Source of the DNA: Paenirhodobacter hankyongi
GTDB lineage: Bacteria > Pseudomonadota > Alphaproteobacteria > Rhodobacterales > Rhodobacteraceae
Direction: 5' to 3'
Assembly: GCF_003664585.1 (NCBI RefSeq)
Contig: NZ_RCHI01000018.1
Location: forward strand, 1 to 64,000
Length of the DNA: 64,000 nt
Shown: positions 51,331 to 60,413 of the stretch, in pieces
How the letters are laid out: each line of letters begins with the position of its first letter
How positions within the stretch are numbered: position 1 is the stretch's first letter
Made by a program: the position numbers and the translations under genes
Notes under the pieces: generated by a model
The model's database searches: none
What the model saw: the letters and a program-made list of their open reading frames with translations, nothing else
Told to the model about the DNA's origin: nothing

Positions 51331-52683
51331 ATGGGCGGTACCGGCGTTATCGACACCTTCCTCGGAGTCTTCACCTCCTATATCGACAGCGGATTCGGGC
51401 TTCTGGGCAACGAGGTGGCCTTCATCGCCACCACGCTGATCGTGATCGACGTGACGCTCGCCGCGCTCTTCTGGGCCTGGGGCGCCGATGACGACATCCT
51501 TGCCCGGCTGGTGAAGAAGACGCTCTTCGTCGGGACCTTCGCCTATCTGATCTCGAACTGGAACAGCCTCGCGCAGATCGTTTTCAACAGTTTCGCGGGG
51601 CTGGGGCTGATGGGTTCGGGCACGAGTTTCTCAGCCAGCGATCTCTTGCGTCCCGGGCAGGTGGCCCAGACCGGGCTCGATGCCGGCCGGCCGCTCCTCG
51701 AAAGCATTTCCGACCTGATGGGCTTCGTCTCCTTCTTCGAGAATTTCGTCCAGATCGCCTGTCTGCTCTTCGCCTGGGCGCTGGTGCTTCTCGCCTTCTT
51801 CATCCTCGCGGTGCAGCTCTTCGTCACCCTCATCGAGTTCAAGCTGACGACGCTCGCGGGCTTCGTGCTCATCCCCTTCGGCTTGTTCGGCAAGACCGCC
51901 TTCATGGCCGAACGGGTGCTCGGCAACGTCATCTCCTCGGGCATCAAGGTGCTGGTTCTCGCCGTGATCATCGGCATCGGCTCGACGCTGTTCGGGCAGT
52001 TTACCGCTGGTTTCGGCGGTGCGACCCCGACCATCGACGAGGCCATGGCCATTGTGCTCGCGGCGCTTTCGCTTCTGGGTCTCGGCATATTCGGCCCGGG
52101 CATCGCCACGGGCCTGGTCTCGGGCGGGCCGCAACTTGGTGCGGGCGCAGCGGTGGGAACAGGTCTTGCCGTGGGCGGAGCGGCCCTCGCCACCGGCAGT
52201 GGTGCCATGCTCGCGGCGCGCGGGGCTGGGGCCGCGGTTTCTGGCGGTGTCGCGTCATCGCGCGGAGCCATAGGCGCGGCAGGTGCTGCCTCGAGCGCCT
52301 ATTCGCTTGGTTCCATCGGCCAGTCCGACGTATCCGGCGTGGCCTCGGGGCTGGGCGGGGTCGCCCGGGCTGCCGGGTCCGCTGCGGCGTCGCCGCTGCG
52401 CAAAGCTGCCACGCGGACAGGTGAGGCAGCGAAGGAGAGCTATTCCAGCGGGGCCAAGGCAGGGTTCGCCGCCAGTGGCGGAAGCTCTTCGATGGGTACC
52501 ATTGCCGAGGGATCAACCGCAGCAGCGCCATTGTTCTCGTCCGGCCCACCCGATTGGGCCAAATCCATGCGCCGCAAACAGGCGCTGAGCCACGGCATCA
52601 CCTCGGCAGGCCATGCCTTGCGTGCAGGTGACAGCCACGGCGCCGGTGCCGCCATCAGCCTCTCGGAAAGGGATCGCTCATGA
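51331..52683 (+). CDS. trbL: TrbL, VirB6-like channel protein
   Basis: 450 residues with about six membrane helices between 25 and 265, then a Gly/Ala/Ser-rich tail of 180 residues, both typical of TrbL. Inner-membrane part of the DNA path. Overlaps trbF by ATGA. Confidence 0.93.
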   Translation: MGGTGVIDTFLGVFTSYIDSGFGLLGNEVAFIATTLIVIDVTLAALFWAWGADDDILARLVKKTLFVGTFAYLISNWNSLAQIVFNSFAGLGLMGSGTSFSASDLLRPGQVAQTGLDAGRPLLESISDLMGFVSFFENFVQIACLLFAWALVLLAFFILAVQLFVTLIEFKLTTLAGFVLIPFGLFGKTAFMAERVLGNVISSGIKVLVLAVIIGIGSTLFGQFTAGFGGATPTIDEAMAIVLAALSLLGLGIFGPGIATGLVSGGPQLGAGAAVGTGLAVGGAALATGSGAMLAARGAGAAVSGGVASSRGAIGAAGAASSAYSLGSIGQSDVSGVASGLGGVARAAGSAAASPLRKAATRTGEAAKESYSSGAKAGFAASGGSSSMGTIAEGSTAAAPLFSSGPPDWAKSMRRKQALSHGITSAGHALRAGDSHGAGAAISLSERDRS

Positions 52684-53369
52684 CCTTCTTCAAACGCTCA
52701 TCCCCCCATTACGGCAAGACCCCGGAACCGGAAACGCCCTATCAAAAGGCCGCCCAGGTCTGGGACGAGCGTATCGGCTCCGCCCGCGTGCAGGCCCGGA
52801 ACTGGCGGCTCATGGCCTTCGGTTCGCTCTTTCTTTCCGCCGGATTCGCCGCCGCGCTGGTCTGGCAATCGGCGCGCGGCACCATCGTGCCTTGGGTGGT
52901 CGAGATCGACCGCCATGGCGAGGCGCGCGCGGTCGAGGCCGCCACCGCCACTTACCGGCCCACCGATCCGCAGATCGCCTTCCATCTCGCCCGGTTCATC
53001 GAAGAGGTGCGCGGGCTTTCCGCCGATCCGATCGTGGTGCGCCAAAATTGGCTGCGCGCCTATGATTACACCACCGATCGCGGCGCGGTGGCGCTGGGCG
53101 ACTATGCCCGGGCAAGCGATCCGTTCACCCGTGTCGGCAAGGAACAGGTCTCGGTCGAGGTTTCCTCGGTCATTCGTGCCTCGCCCGACAGTTTCCGGGT
53201 AGCCTGGAGCGAGCGGCATTACGAGGGCGGCCAGCTCGCCCGCTCCGAGCGCTGGACCGCCATCCTCACCATCGTGATCCAGCCGCCGCGCACACCCGAA
53301 CGCCTACGCGCCAATCCCCTCGGACTCTATGTCAACGCGATCGACTGGTCGCGGGAGATGAGCCAATGA
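52680..53369 (+). CDS. trbF: TrbF, VirB8-like protein
   Basis: 229 residues: short cytoplasmic N-terminus with NPYQKA-like ETPYQKAAQVWDERIGSARV, one membrane helix (about 43-62), and a periplasmic VirB8 fold. Bridges inner-membrane and outer channel parts. Confidence 0.94.
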   Translation: MTFFKRSSPHYGKTPEPETPYQKAAQVWDERIGSARVQARNWRLMAFGSLFLSAGFAAALVWQSARGTIVPWVVEIDRHGEARAVEAATATYRPTDPQIAFHLARFIEEVRGLSADPIVVRQNWLRAYDYTTDRGAVALGDYARASDPFTRVGKEQVSVEVSSVIRASPDSFRVAWSERHYEGGQLARSERWTAILTIVIQPPRTPERLRANPLGLYVNAIDWSREMSQ

Positions 53370-54349
53370 TCCATGCCTCCTCCATGCCCGTCGTGACCTT
53401 GCTGAGCGTGTCGCTTCTTGCCGGCTGCGCCACGCGCCCGGCGCCCGAGTTCTCCTATGACGACGAGGTGCCACCGCTCCCGGCAACGCGGACCACGACC
53501 TCCGACGATCAACCCCGCGCCCTGCGCACCCCGCCGGCCTGGACCCCGAGCCGGGGCGGGGTCAGCGCCGCGACGCCCGTGGCTCGGGTGACCAACGCCA
53601 ATGCTGCCGCCCGGGTCGAACCGCGCCGGGACGGTTATTTCAACGCGATCCAGATCTATCCCTGGTCGGAAGGGGCGCTCTATCAGGTTTATGCCGCGCC
53701 CGGCCAGATCACCACCATCGCGCTTGAACCCGGCGAGGCGCTGACCGGCACCGGTCCGATCGCGGCGGGCGACACCACCCGCTGGATCATCGGCGATACC
53801 GAGAGCGGCTCGGGCAGCGCGCGCCGCGTGCTCGTGCTGGTCAAACCGACGCGCAGCGACATAAGCACCAATCTGGTGATCTCCACCGACCGGCGGACCT
53901 ATCTGATCGAGCTGCGCGCGGGCGAGCAAACCTGGATGCCCGCGGTCTCCTGGGCCTATCCGCGCCGCGCGTCACCCCAGCGGGTCACGGCGGCAACGCC
54001 GGCGATCCCGCCGCTCAATGCGCGCAACCACCGCTACGGGCTGCAGGGCGATGCGCCGCCCTGGCGTCCGGTCTCGGTCTTCGATGATGGCCGCCGCGTC
54101 TATGTCGTCTTTCCGGCGGGAATTGCACAGGGCGAGATGCCGCCGCTCTTCGTGCTCGGCTCGGACGGGAAACCCGAGATCGTCAACAGCCGCATCTATC
54201 GCAACGTGCTGATCGTCGACCGGCTCTTCGGTGCCGCCGAGTTGCGGCTCGGCAGCGGCCGTAACCAGCAGGTGGTGAAAATCCTGCGTCTCGCACCGCA
54301 GGCGGACACAAGCACCGATGCGCCGAAAGCGAGGCAGGGTCATGACTGA
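53366..54349 (+). CDS. trbG: TrbG, VirB9-like lipoprotein
   Basis: 327 residues. A lipoprotein signal with the lipobox LLAGC puts the lipid Cys at residue 21. The VirB9/CagX domain follows, including YFNAIQIYPWSEGALYQVY and NHRYGLQGDAPPWRPVSVFD. Outer-membrane core of the channel. Confidence 0.94.
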   Translation: MIHASSMPVVTLLSVSLLAGCATRPAPEFSYDDEVPPLPATRTTTSDDQPRALRTPPAWTPSRGGVSAATPVARVTNANAAARVEPRRDGYFNAIQIYPWSEGALYQVYAAPGQITTIALEPGEALTGTGPIAAGDTTRWIIGDTESGSGSARRVLVLVKPTRSDISTNLVISTDRRTYLIELRAGEQTWMPAVSWAYPRRASPQRVTAATPAIPPLNARNHRYGLQGDAPPWRPVSVFDDGRRVYVVFPAGIAQGEMPPLFVLGSDGKPEIVNSRIYRNVLIVDRLFGAAELRLGSGRNQQVVKILRLAPQADTSTDAPKARQGHD

Positions 54350-55487
54350 ACCGAGCACCGGCACCGAAGAGGATCTCGCCGCGCCGATGCGGTTGCGCGC
54401 CGATCCGCCCCGGGTCACGCGCCTTTCGCGCAAGGTTCTGGCGGGTCTTGGCCTCGTTGCAGGGCTCGGGATTGGCGGTGCGCTGATCTATGCGCTGCAA
54501 AGCCCCGATCGTGGAGCCGGGCCCGAGGAGCTGATCACCACCGATAATCGCCAGCCCGCTGATGGGCTGCGGGACCTGCCGGGCAGCTACGATGCCGTGC
54601 CGCGTCTCGGGCCGGCGCTTCCCGGCGATCTCGGTGGCGCGATCCACAGCGCGCAGGAACGGGGCCAGCCGATTGCCACTCCGGCGATCTCTGCTCCCGC
54701 CGTGGACCCGGAAGAGCAAAGGCGGTTGGCCGAGATGGACGCAGCCCGCACCAGCGGGTTGTTCTTCCAGACCCGGCCGGGTGCACAGGGCGGCGCGGGG
54801 CTCGGGGGCGTTGGCACAGCGCTTTCCGGAGCGGCGGAGGCTGTCGGGCAGGATCGCCAGCAGGCTTTCCTCAATGGGTCTGTCGATCGCCAGACCGTCA
54901 CAACCGACCGCATCGCAGCCCCGGCCTCGCCCTATATCCTTCAGGCAGGCTCGGTGATCCCGGCGGCGCTTATCACCGGTATCCGCTCGGACTTGCCGGG
55001 ACAGATCACCGCGCAGGTCACCCAGAACGTCTATGACAGCCCAACCGGTAGCCTGCTCCTGATCCCGCAGGGCACCCGCATCATCGGCGAATACGACAAT
55101 GGCGTCAGCTTCGGCCAGCGCCGGGTGCTGTTGGTTTGGAACCGGCTGATCCTCCCCAATGGCCGCTCGATCGTGCTCGAACGCCTGCCGGGCGCCGATG
55201 CCGCGGGCTATGCCGGGCTCGAGGACGGTGTCGATCACCATTGGGGCGATCTGGCCAAGGCCGCAGGGCTTGCCACGCTTCTCGCTTTCACCGCGGAGCT
55301 CGCCACCGATGATGACGACCGGCTTCTGCAAGCGCTGCAGGACGGTGCGGTGGACACGGTCAACGATGCCGGACAGCAGATCGTCCAGCGCCAATTGGCC
55401 GTCGCGCCGACACTGACCATTCGGCCCGGCTTCCCGTTGCGGGTGATCGTCAGCCGCGATCTCGTGCTCGAACCCTACGGAGGATGA
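54342..55487 (+). CDS. trbI: TrbI, VirB10-like protein
   Basis: 381 residues: one membrane helix (about 32-52), a proline/alanine-rich linker, then the VirB10 barrel with GSVIPAALITGIRSDLPGQ and GTRIIGEYDNGVSFGQRRVL. It spans both membranes. The start at 54342 overlaps trbG by 8 bases. Confidence 0.94.
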   Translation: MTEPSTGTEEDLAAPMRLRADPPRVTRLSRKVLAGLGLVAGLGIGGALIYALQSPDRGAGPEELITTDNRQPADGLRDLPGSYDAVPRLGPALPGDLGGAIHSAQERGQPIATPAISAPAVDPEEQRRLAEMDAARTSGLFFQTRPGAQGGAGLGGVGTALSGAAEAVGQDRQQAFLNGSVDRQTVTTDRIAAPASPYILQAGSVIPAALITGIRSDLPGQITAQVTQNVYDSPTGSLLLIPQGTRIIGEYDNGVSFGQRRVLLVWNRLILPNGRSIVLERLPGADAAGYAGLEDGVDHHWGDLAKAAGLATLLAFTAELATDDDDRLLQALQDGAVDTVNDAGQQIVQRQLAVAPTLTIRPGFPLRVIVSRDLVLEPYGG

Positions 55488-55488
55488 C

Positions 55489-55713
55489 ATGGGCAATCTG
55501 AAACTGGGGCCCCTTGCCGATGACAAGCCGGTCAAGCTGACGATCGATCTGCCCGCGGGCCTGCACCGCGATCTGGTGACCTATGGGGAAATCCTCGGAC
55601 GCGAAGGCGGGCAGGGGGCCGTTGCCCCGGCGCGGCTCATCGTGCCGATGCTGGAGAGGTTCATCGCGACCGATCGGGGCTTTGCCAAGGCGCGCAAGGG
55701 CGTCCGAACCTAG
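55489..55713 (+). CDS. DUF2274 family protein
   Basis: 74 residues with LTIDLPAGLHRDLVTYGEIL and PMLERFIATDRGF, the DUF2274 pattern; the fold resembles a small RHH protein. It regularly closes the trb operon on related ICEs. Function unknown. Confidence 0.88.
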   Translation: MGNLKLGPLADDKPVKLTIDLPAGLHRDLVTYGEILGREGGQGAVAPARLIVPMLERFIATDRGFAKARKGVRT

Positions 55714-55743
55714 CGGACAACTCCCTGCCAGGCCCCGGCGGTG

Positions 55744-56661
55744 TCAGGTTTCGGGCTCAGCCGTTGGATGATAGGCCGCGTCGAGCGAGAGTTGACGGGC
55801 CGTCTCCAGCAGCATGAGCAAGGCGGGGTTTTCGTTTCGCGAAGCCCAGACCGCGCTGAAGGGGAGCAACTCGTCCGCGAGCGGCCGAAACCGAACGCCG
55901 GGGGCCTTCGCGGCAATCGTCGCCTCGCTGGTCAGGGTGAGGCCGTGCCCCAGTGCTACCAGCTGGATCAGATCATCTCGCCCGACATCATGCCGGACGA
56001 TATCGGGGTGATGGCCAAGCGCTGCCAGGCGCTGGATCAGGAAGTCGTGGATTTCTTCGCCGGGAGGCGCACGGGTGACGATGAACCGATCGGTGCGCAA
56101 ATCCGGAAGATGCATCGTCATGGCGTCACCGCGCGGGTCTGTTTCCGGCAAGACGACAAAGACCCGCTCCGACCAGAGCGGTTGCACCTCGCACCCATCC
56201 CAGCGCGCGGTGCCCGTCAGGAAGGCGATATCCAGCTCAAACCGGCGCACGGCCGCAACCTGCTTGGCCGGATTGGCCGCGGTGAAGGTGAGCTGCACAT
56301 TGGGATAGGCCGCACCGAAAGTGCGAATGAGATCGGCGAGGAACCCCGAGGCGAGCGAGGAGAAGATACCGATCCTGAGGGTGTCTTCGAGAGGTTTAGC
56401 GTCCGAACGGGCCTCCGCCAGGGCCAGTTGGATCTGCTCAATCGCGTTGCGGCCGCGCCGGACGAATTTCTCGCCCGCTTCGGTGGGCTTTACGCCGCAA
56501 TGGTTCCTGACGAACAAGGGAACACCAAGCCGGGCTTCGAGCTCACCTACGCGCCGACTGAGAGCCGATTCTTGAACGCTTAGTGTCGATGCGGCGCGTC
56601 GAAAACTGCCGTTTTCAACTGCGGCGATAACATATCGAATGTGGTGAATCTGAACCGGCAT
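55744..56661 (-). CDS. LysR-type regulator at the end of the trb operon
   Basis: 305 residues. The N-terminal winged HTH is IRYVIAAVENGSFRRAASTL followed by VQESALSRRVGELEARLG, then a complete LysR effector-binding domain. It is convergent with DUF2274. A LysR gene is common at this place and may respond to a plant- or host-derived signal, but the ligand is unknown. An inverted repeat lies about 40-70 bases upstream. Confidence 0.9.
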   Translation of the reverse strand: MPVQIHHIRYVIAAVENGSFRRAASTLSVQESALSRRVGELEARLGVPLFVRNHCGVKPTEAGEKFVRRGRNAIEQIQLALAEARSDAKPLEDTLRIGIFSSLASGFLADLIRTFGAAYPNVQLTFTAANPAKQVAAVRRFELDIAFLTGTARWDGCEVQPLWSERVFVVLPETDPRGDAMTMHLPDLRTDRFIVTRAPPGEEIHDFLIQRLAALGHHPDIVRHDVGRDDLIQLVALGHGLTLTSEATIAAKAPGVRFRPLADELLPFSAVWASRNENPALLMLLETARQLSLDAAYHPTAEPET

Positions 56662-57753
56662 GCGTTACCCTCACCCAAGACCCGCGGCGCGTTCTCCTCT
56701 CCCCTGTCGCTAAGTGATTATACGACAGGATGGAGGAATTGACGGCCAAAACAATCTTTCGGTTTGCCCCTCCCTGTAGTGGCTGGCCAGAACTTGCCAA
56801 TAGCTCAGAACAATGGGGCTATCGGTCGGGGCGGTCATCTGGGCGCAGAAGCGTCCTGTCGGGCCCGTGAAATATGTAGTCCGATGTCAAGTCTTCGGCT
56901 TGCGGCGGTCCGTTGCTGTTTTGCACGTCGCATGTTCTGCCATTTGTTGCAGACCGCTTCCCGCCACGCCAAATACTCGTAGGGATCGCCTGCTTGCCGA
57001 AGGTGGATTGCTCGTCGGAGTTTTGGCGATCAGCCTTGGCCGAGTGGGCTCGGTGACCAAGAACCACTTGCCACCGAGGGGCGTGCAGCCTTGCTCGCAA
57101 TCGGAGGGGCGCCAAACTCGGTCACGAGGCCAGGGATCACTCGATCGGCATGTAGGTTCGCAGCATATGCCGCGCCCCGTACTCGTGCGCACCGCCGGCC
57201 TGAGGACCGTGAGATGTCGGGCGCGGTTTCGGCTCGATGCGTCATGGGCGCTGCGTGTGGCAGAGAGCGAATGCATGAATTGTTCTGGACGTGGCTTGTC
57301 CAAAACGATCATGCCCGCCTAGATCTGGAGACTTCAGAAGATGAAAGCGTGCACCCGATTGCGGATGACGTTCAAGCATGGGGTGGTAGCAGTGCACAGC
57401 CTATTCAAACGATCCAGTAGCGCGGGCGATGATGCGTCTACGTGCGTGCTTGGGAGCTCGGCTCTCAGCGCAGGGCGGGTGTTGGCCGATGGATCATCTG
57501 CGGCAATCCTCGCCAGTCTCACACCAAACATGTCGGATAGCCGCCCGCCGCATCCGCTTCAATCAGATCGAAAAGGACCAACGCGTTCAATGAATAGCTC
57601 AAATCATCTTCCAAAATACGCAAGGAACTGGGAGTGCTCGGGCCGGTGGACGGGCACTGTCCACGACGGTACGGGGGCCGACCGGTTGCGAAACCCGGAA
57701 ATGACGATGGCTATCCCGCGCCTCCAGGCCACCAACAGGGCCCAGACGGTCGG
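56662..57753. other. 1.1 kb without convincing genes; probable ICE/chromosome junction
   Basis: The open frames on either strand give arginine- or serine-rich translations and none looks like a known protein. The sequence is less GC-rich than the trb operon. An inverted repeat is at 56703-56729. It lies between the last ICE gene (LysR) and chromosomal genes, so the attachment site should be in or near it. I found no tRNA gene or obvious direct repeat. Confidence 0.5.
56703..56729. repeat. Inverted repeat upstream of the LysR gene
   Basis: CCTGTCG (56703-56709) and CGACAGG (56723-56729) flank 13 AT-rich bases that continue the symmetry as TAA and TTA. It could be the LysR operator or a recombination core. 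Confidence 0.35.
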
Positions 57754-58167
57754 TCATGCTTGTTGAGGGCGATAGACGCAGTCTGCCAACGAACTGCGGT
57801 TGAGATCTGCAAGGAAGGCGGCTTCGGCGCCGGCGAGGCGCGCCTTCAGGCGGCAGTGTGGTGTAAGGGTGCAGGCCGTGCCCCCGGGCTGGAAACACTC
57901 GACCAGCGCTTGATCCGCCTCGAGATAGGCAACAACATCGCCTAACCGGATGTCCTCGGGGCGCCGTGCGAGCGTCGCTCCGCCGCCGCCGCCCCTCCGT
58001 GTTTCCAGGTAGCCAGCGCCAGAAAGCGACGAGATCACCTTTGCAAGATGATTGCGCGACACACGGAATTCATCCGCCAGTTCCGCCGTGGTGAAGGCGC
58101 GGTCGGGGCTGCCCGCCATCCGCATGAGAACGCGCAGTCCGAAATCGGTAAAGGACGTGAGGCGCAA
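57754..58167 (-). CDS. nsrR: Rrf2-family repressor, NsrR-like
   Basis: 137 residues. The winged HTH (about 1-75) includes FTTAELADEFRVSRNHLAKV. The three cysteines C91, C99 and C105 have nearly the spacing of the iron-sulphur ligands in NsrR (C91, C96, C102 in E. coli). It senses NO by damage to its cluster and represses NO-detoxifying genes. It is divergent from a hemerythrin gene whose promoter overlaps a likely operator. Confidence 0.82.
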   Translation of the reverse strand: MRLTSFTDFGLRVLMRMAGSPDRAFTTAELADEFRVSRNHLAKVISSLSGAGYLETRRGGGGGATLARRPEDIRLGDVVAYLEADQALVECFQPGGTACTLTPHCRLKARLAGAEAAFLADLNRSSLADCVYRPQQA

Positions 58168-58186
58168 GAAATCGCTCCTTGATTTG

Positions 58187-58217
58187 GTATTTACAGTACG
58201 TATTTAAGGGTTATAAT
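58187..58217 (+). promoter_or_regulatory. Promoter of the hemerythrin gene with probable NsrR site
   Basis: TTTACA (58190-58195) and TATAAT (58212-58217), 16 bases apart, form a near-consensus sigma-70 promoter. A direct repeat GTATTTA (58187-58193 and 58200-58206) overlaps the -35 box and spacer, where a repressor would block polymerase. Confidence 0.55.
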
Positions 58218-58271
58218 CAGCATATCAAATGCCAATTGCATTGGACACCCCTCGATCCCGAAAGCTCTGCC

Positions 58272-58751
58272 ATGACCGCCCCTACCGCCGAAGCCCCCAC
58301 CGAGACAGGCGCCCTGATCGATCACATCCTGTCGCGCTATCACGAGCGTCACCGCTCCGAATTGCCCGGTCTGCTGGACCTCGCCGAAAAAGTCGGCAGG
58401 GTCCATGCGACGGATCAACAATCCCCGAAAGATCTGGCGCAGTCCCTGGCCGCTCTTGGTCGCGAGTTGGAGGGCCATATGGCGAAGGAAGAGATGATCC
58501 TCTTTCCGGCGATGCGGGCGGGCGGGGGGGCAGGCATCGGGCCGCCGGTTGCTGTGATGCGCGCCGAGCATGACGACCACGCCGAAGCGATCGAGCGGAT
58601 CCGCAAAATGACCGGCAACTTGACACCCCCGGACCACGCTTGCGGGTCGTGGCGGGCGCTCTATGCCGGTCTGGATCGGTTCCTTGAGGATCTCGCAGCG
58701 CATGTTGCGTTGGAAAACCACGTGCTTTTCCCGCGGTTCGAGCGGGGCTAG
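58272..58751 (+). CDS. Hemerythrin-domain di-iron protein (RIC/YtfE-like C-terminal part)
   Basis: 159 residues. The four-helix hemerythrin pattern has conserved HILSRYHERHRSEL, then GHMAKEEMILFPAM, AEHDDHAEAI and HVALENHVLFPRF. RIC proteins repair iron-sulphur clusters damaged by NO. This one lacks the short N-terminal DUF542 part. The ATG at 58272 is preferred over an early one at 58179, which would lie in the promoter. Confidence 0.82.
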   Translation: MTAPTAEAPTETGALIDHILSRYHERHRSELPGLLDLAEKVGRVHATDQQSPKDLAQSLAALGRELEGHMAKEEMILFPAMRAGGGAGIGPPVAVMRAEHDDHAEAIERIRKMTGNLTPPDHACGSWRALYAGLDRFLEDLAAHVALENHVLFPRFERG

Positions 58752-58883
58752 GACGGTGTTGTGCATCCAGAAACCGTGCTGGCGGAGGCGGGCGTGGACG
58801 CCGGTGTCCGCAGCGATCTGCGGCGGGGGCCGCGTGGCCATCCGCGCCGGCTCTGACCCGTGGGCGAAACGAAAGCCTCGGTC

Positions 58884-59390
58884 ATGAGCGCAAGCCCCGA
58901 TACTTTGCCCCGCACGCCGCGCCCGGTGGTGTCAGCCACGGCCCGGCTGTCCTGCCTGATCGTGCAGCCCGTCCTGACTAGGGTGGTGCGGCGTATCGCC
59001 AAGCGGCATCCGTCGCTTTTCGCGCGGCTTGGACCGCATCAGGGGACCGATTTCGTGATCGACCCGGTGGAATTGCCCTTTGCCCTGCACCTGCGACCTG
59101 ATCCGCAGGCGCTGGTGTTTCGGGCCGTCCCGCGCGGTGCGGCGCCTGACGCGGGCGCCACAATTCGAGGTAAGTTCATGTTGCTTCTGGAGTTGGTCGA
59201 CTCTGAAGAGGATGGCGATGCCGCGTTCTTCTCCCGTGATCTTGAGGTCACGGGCGACACCGAAGCCGTCGTGCGGCTCCGCAATGCCCTCGACGATGTC
59301 GATGGGTCCATCGCCGAGGAAACCGCCGAGATGTTCGGCCCTCCCGGCCGCGCCATTCTGGCAAGACTACGCCGCGCCTATCCAACGTGA
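58884..59390 (+). CDS. ubiT: UbiT, SCP2-type lipid carrier for ubiquinone synthesis
   Basis: 168 residues. The SCP2-like fold includes LFARLGPHQGTDFVIDPVEL and RGKFMLLLELVDSEEDGDA. UbiT binds quinone intermediates for the UbiU-UbiV hydroxylase complex, which makes ubiquinone without oxygen. It is 19 bases from ubiU. An earlier start at 58860 is possible. Confidence 0.85.
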   Translation: MSASPDTLPRTPRPVVSATARLSCLIVQPVLTRVVRRIAKRHPSLFARLGPHQGTDFVIDPVELPFALHLRPDPQALVFRAVPRGAAPDAGATIRGKFMLLLELVDSEEDGDAAFFSRDLEVTGDTEAVVRLRNALDDVDGSIAEETAEMFGPPGRAILARLRRAYPT

Positions 59391-59409
59391 AGAAAGGACC
59401 TCTCGCCCG

Positions 59410-60408
59410 ATGAGTCTCGCCGAACTGATCTGCCCAGCCGGCACGCCCGCCGCCCTGCGCACCGCCGTCGATGCCGGCGCCGATGCAGTTTATTGCGGCT
59501 TTCAGGATGCCACCAACGCGCGCAACTTCCCCGGATTGAATTTCACGCCGGAGGAACTGGCGGCGTCGGTCGCCTATGCCCATGACAAGGGCACCAAGGT
59601 GTTGCTGGCATTGAATACCTATCCGCCTGCGGGCAAGGTCGATCTGTGGCGGCAGGCCGCCGATACAGGCGCGCGGCTGGGGGTCGATGCCTTCATCGTC
59701 GCGGATATGGGCGTGGCCGATTACATCGCGCGCACCCATCCGGGCGTCCGTCTGCACCTGTCGGTTCAGGCTGCCGCCTCCAGTCCCGAGGCGATCCGGT
59801 ATTATTGCGAGAATTTCGCGGTGAAGCGCGTCGTGCTGCCGCGGATCCTGACGATCCCCGAGATCCGCGAGATCCGCAAGGAAATCCCCTGCGAGATCGA
59901 GACCTTCATCTTCGGCAATCACGGGTTGATGGTCGAGGGCCGGTGCAGTCTGACCAACTACCTCACGGGGCAATCGACCAACATGGACGGTGTGTGCTCA
60001 CCCGCCTCGGATGTCGAATACCGGCGCCACGAGGACGGATCGATGTCCTCGCAGCTTGCTGGGTTCACCATCGACTGTTTCGGGCCCGACGAAAAGGCGG
60101 GGTACCCGACGATCTGCAAGGGGCGCTACACCGCGCCGCACCGCTCTGAGGGATACTATGCCTTCGAGGAGCCGATCAGCCTGAACCTGTCCCGGCTGCT
60201 TCCCGATCTGATCGACGCCGGCGTTCACGCCTTCAAGATCGAAGGGCGCCAGCGCTCCAAGAGCTATGTGCGGGGCGTGGTGTCGGCCTTCCGGCAGGCC
60301 GTTGACGACATCCGCGCCGGCCGGCAGGCGAATATCGCCGATCTGGTTGCCCTGACCGAAGGGCAGAAGCAGACCCAAGGCGCGTTCGAGACGAAGAAAT
60401 GGCGGTGA
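59410..60408 (+). CDS. ubiU: UbiU, oxygen-independent ubiquinone hydroxylase subunit (peptidase U32 family)
   Basis: 332 residues. The start MSLAELICPAGTPAALRTAV is typical of U32 proteins. The four iron-sulphur cysteines appear in EGRCSLTNY, NMDGVCSP, IDCFGP and ICKGRY. With UbiV it hydroxylates the quinone ring under anoxia using prephenate. Confidence 0.93.
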   Translation: MSLAELICPAGTPAALRTAVDAGADAVYCGFQDATNARNFPGLNFTPEELAASVAYAHDKGTKVLLALNTYPPAGKVDLWRQAADTGARLGVDAFIVADMGVADYIARTHPGVRLHLSVQAAASSPEAIRYYCENFAVKRVVLPRILTIPEIREIRKEIPCEIETFIFGNHGLMVEGRCSLTNYLTGQSTNMDGVCSPASDVEYRRHEDGSMSSQLAGFTIDCFGPDEKAGYPTICKGRYTAPHRSEGYYAFEEPISLNLSRLLPDLIDAGVHAFKIEGRQRSKSYVRGVVSAFRQAVDDIRAGRQANIADLVALTEGQKQTQGAFETKKWR

Positions 60409-60413
60409 GGGAC

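Noticed and set aside
57091-57420. 109-codon frame in the junction gap
   Set aside because: No resemblance to a known family and no start signal; a transposase remnant was considered, but no catalytic motif is visible.
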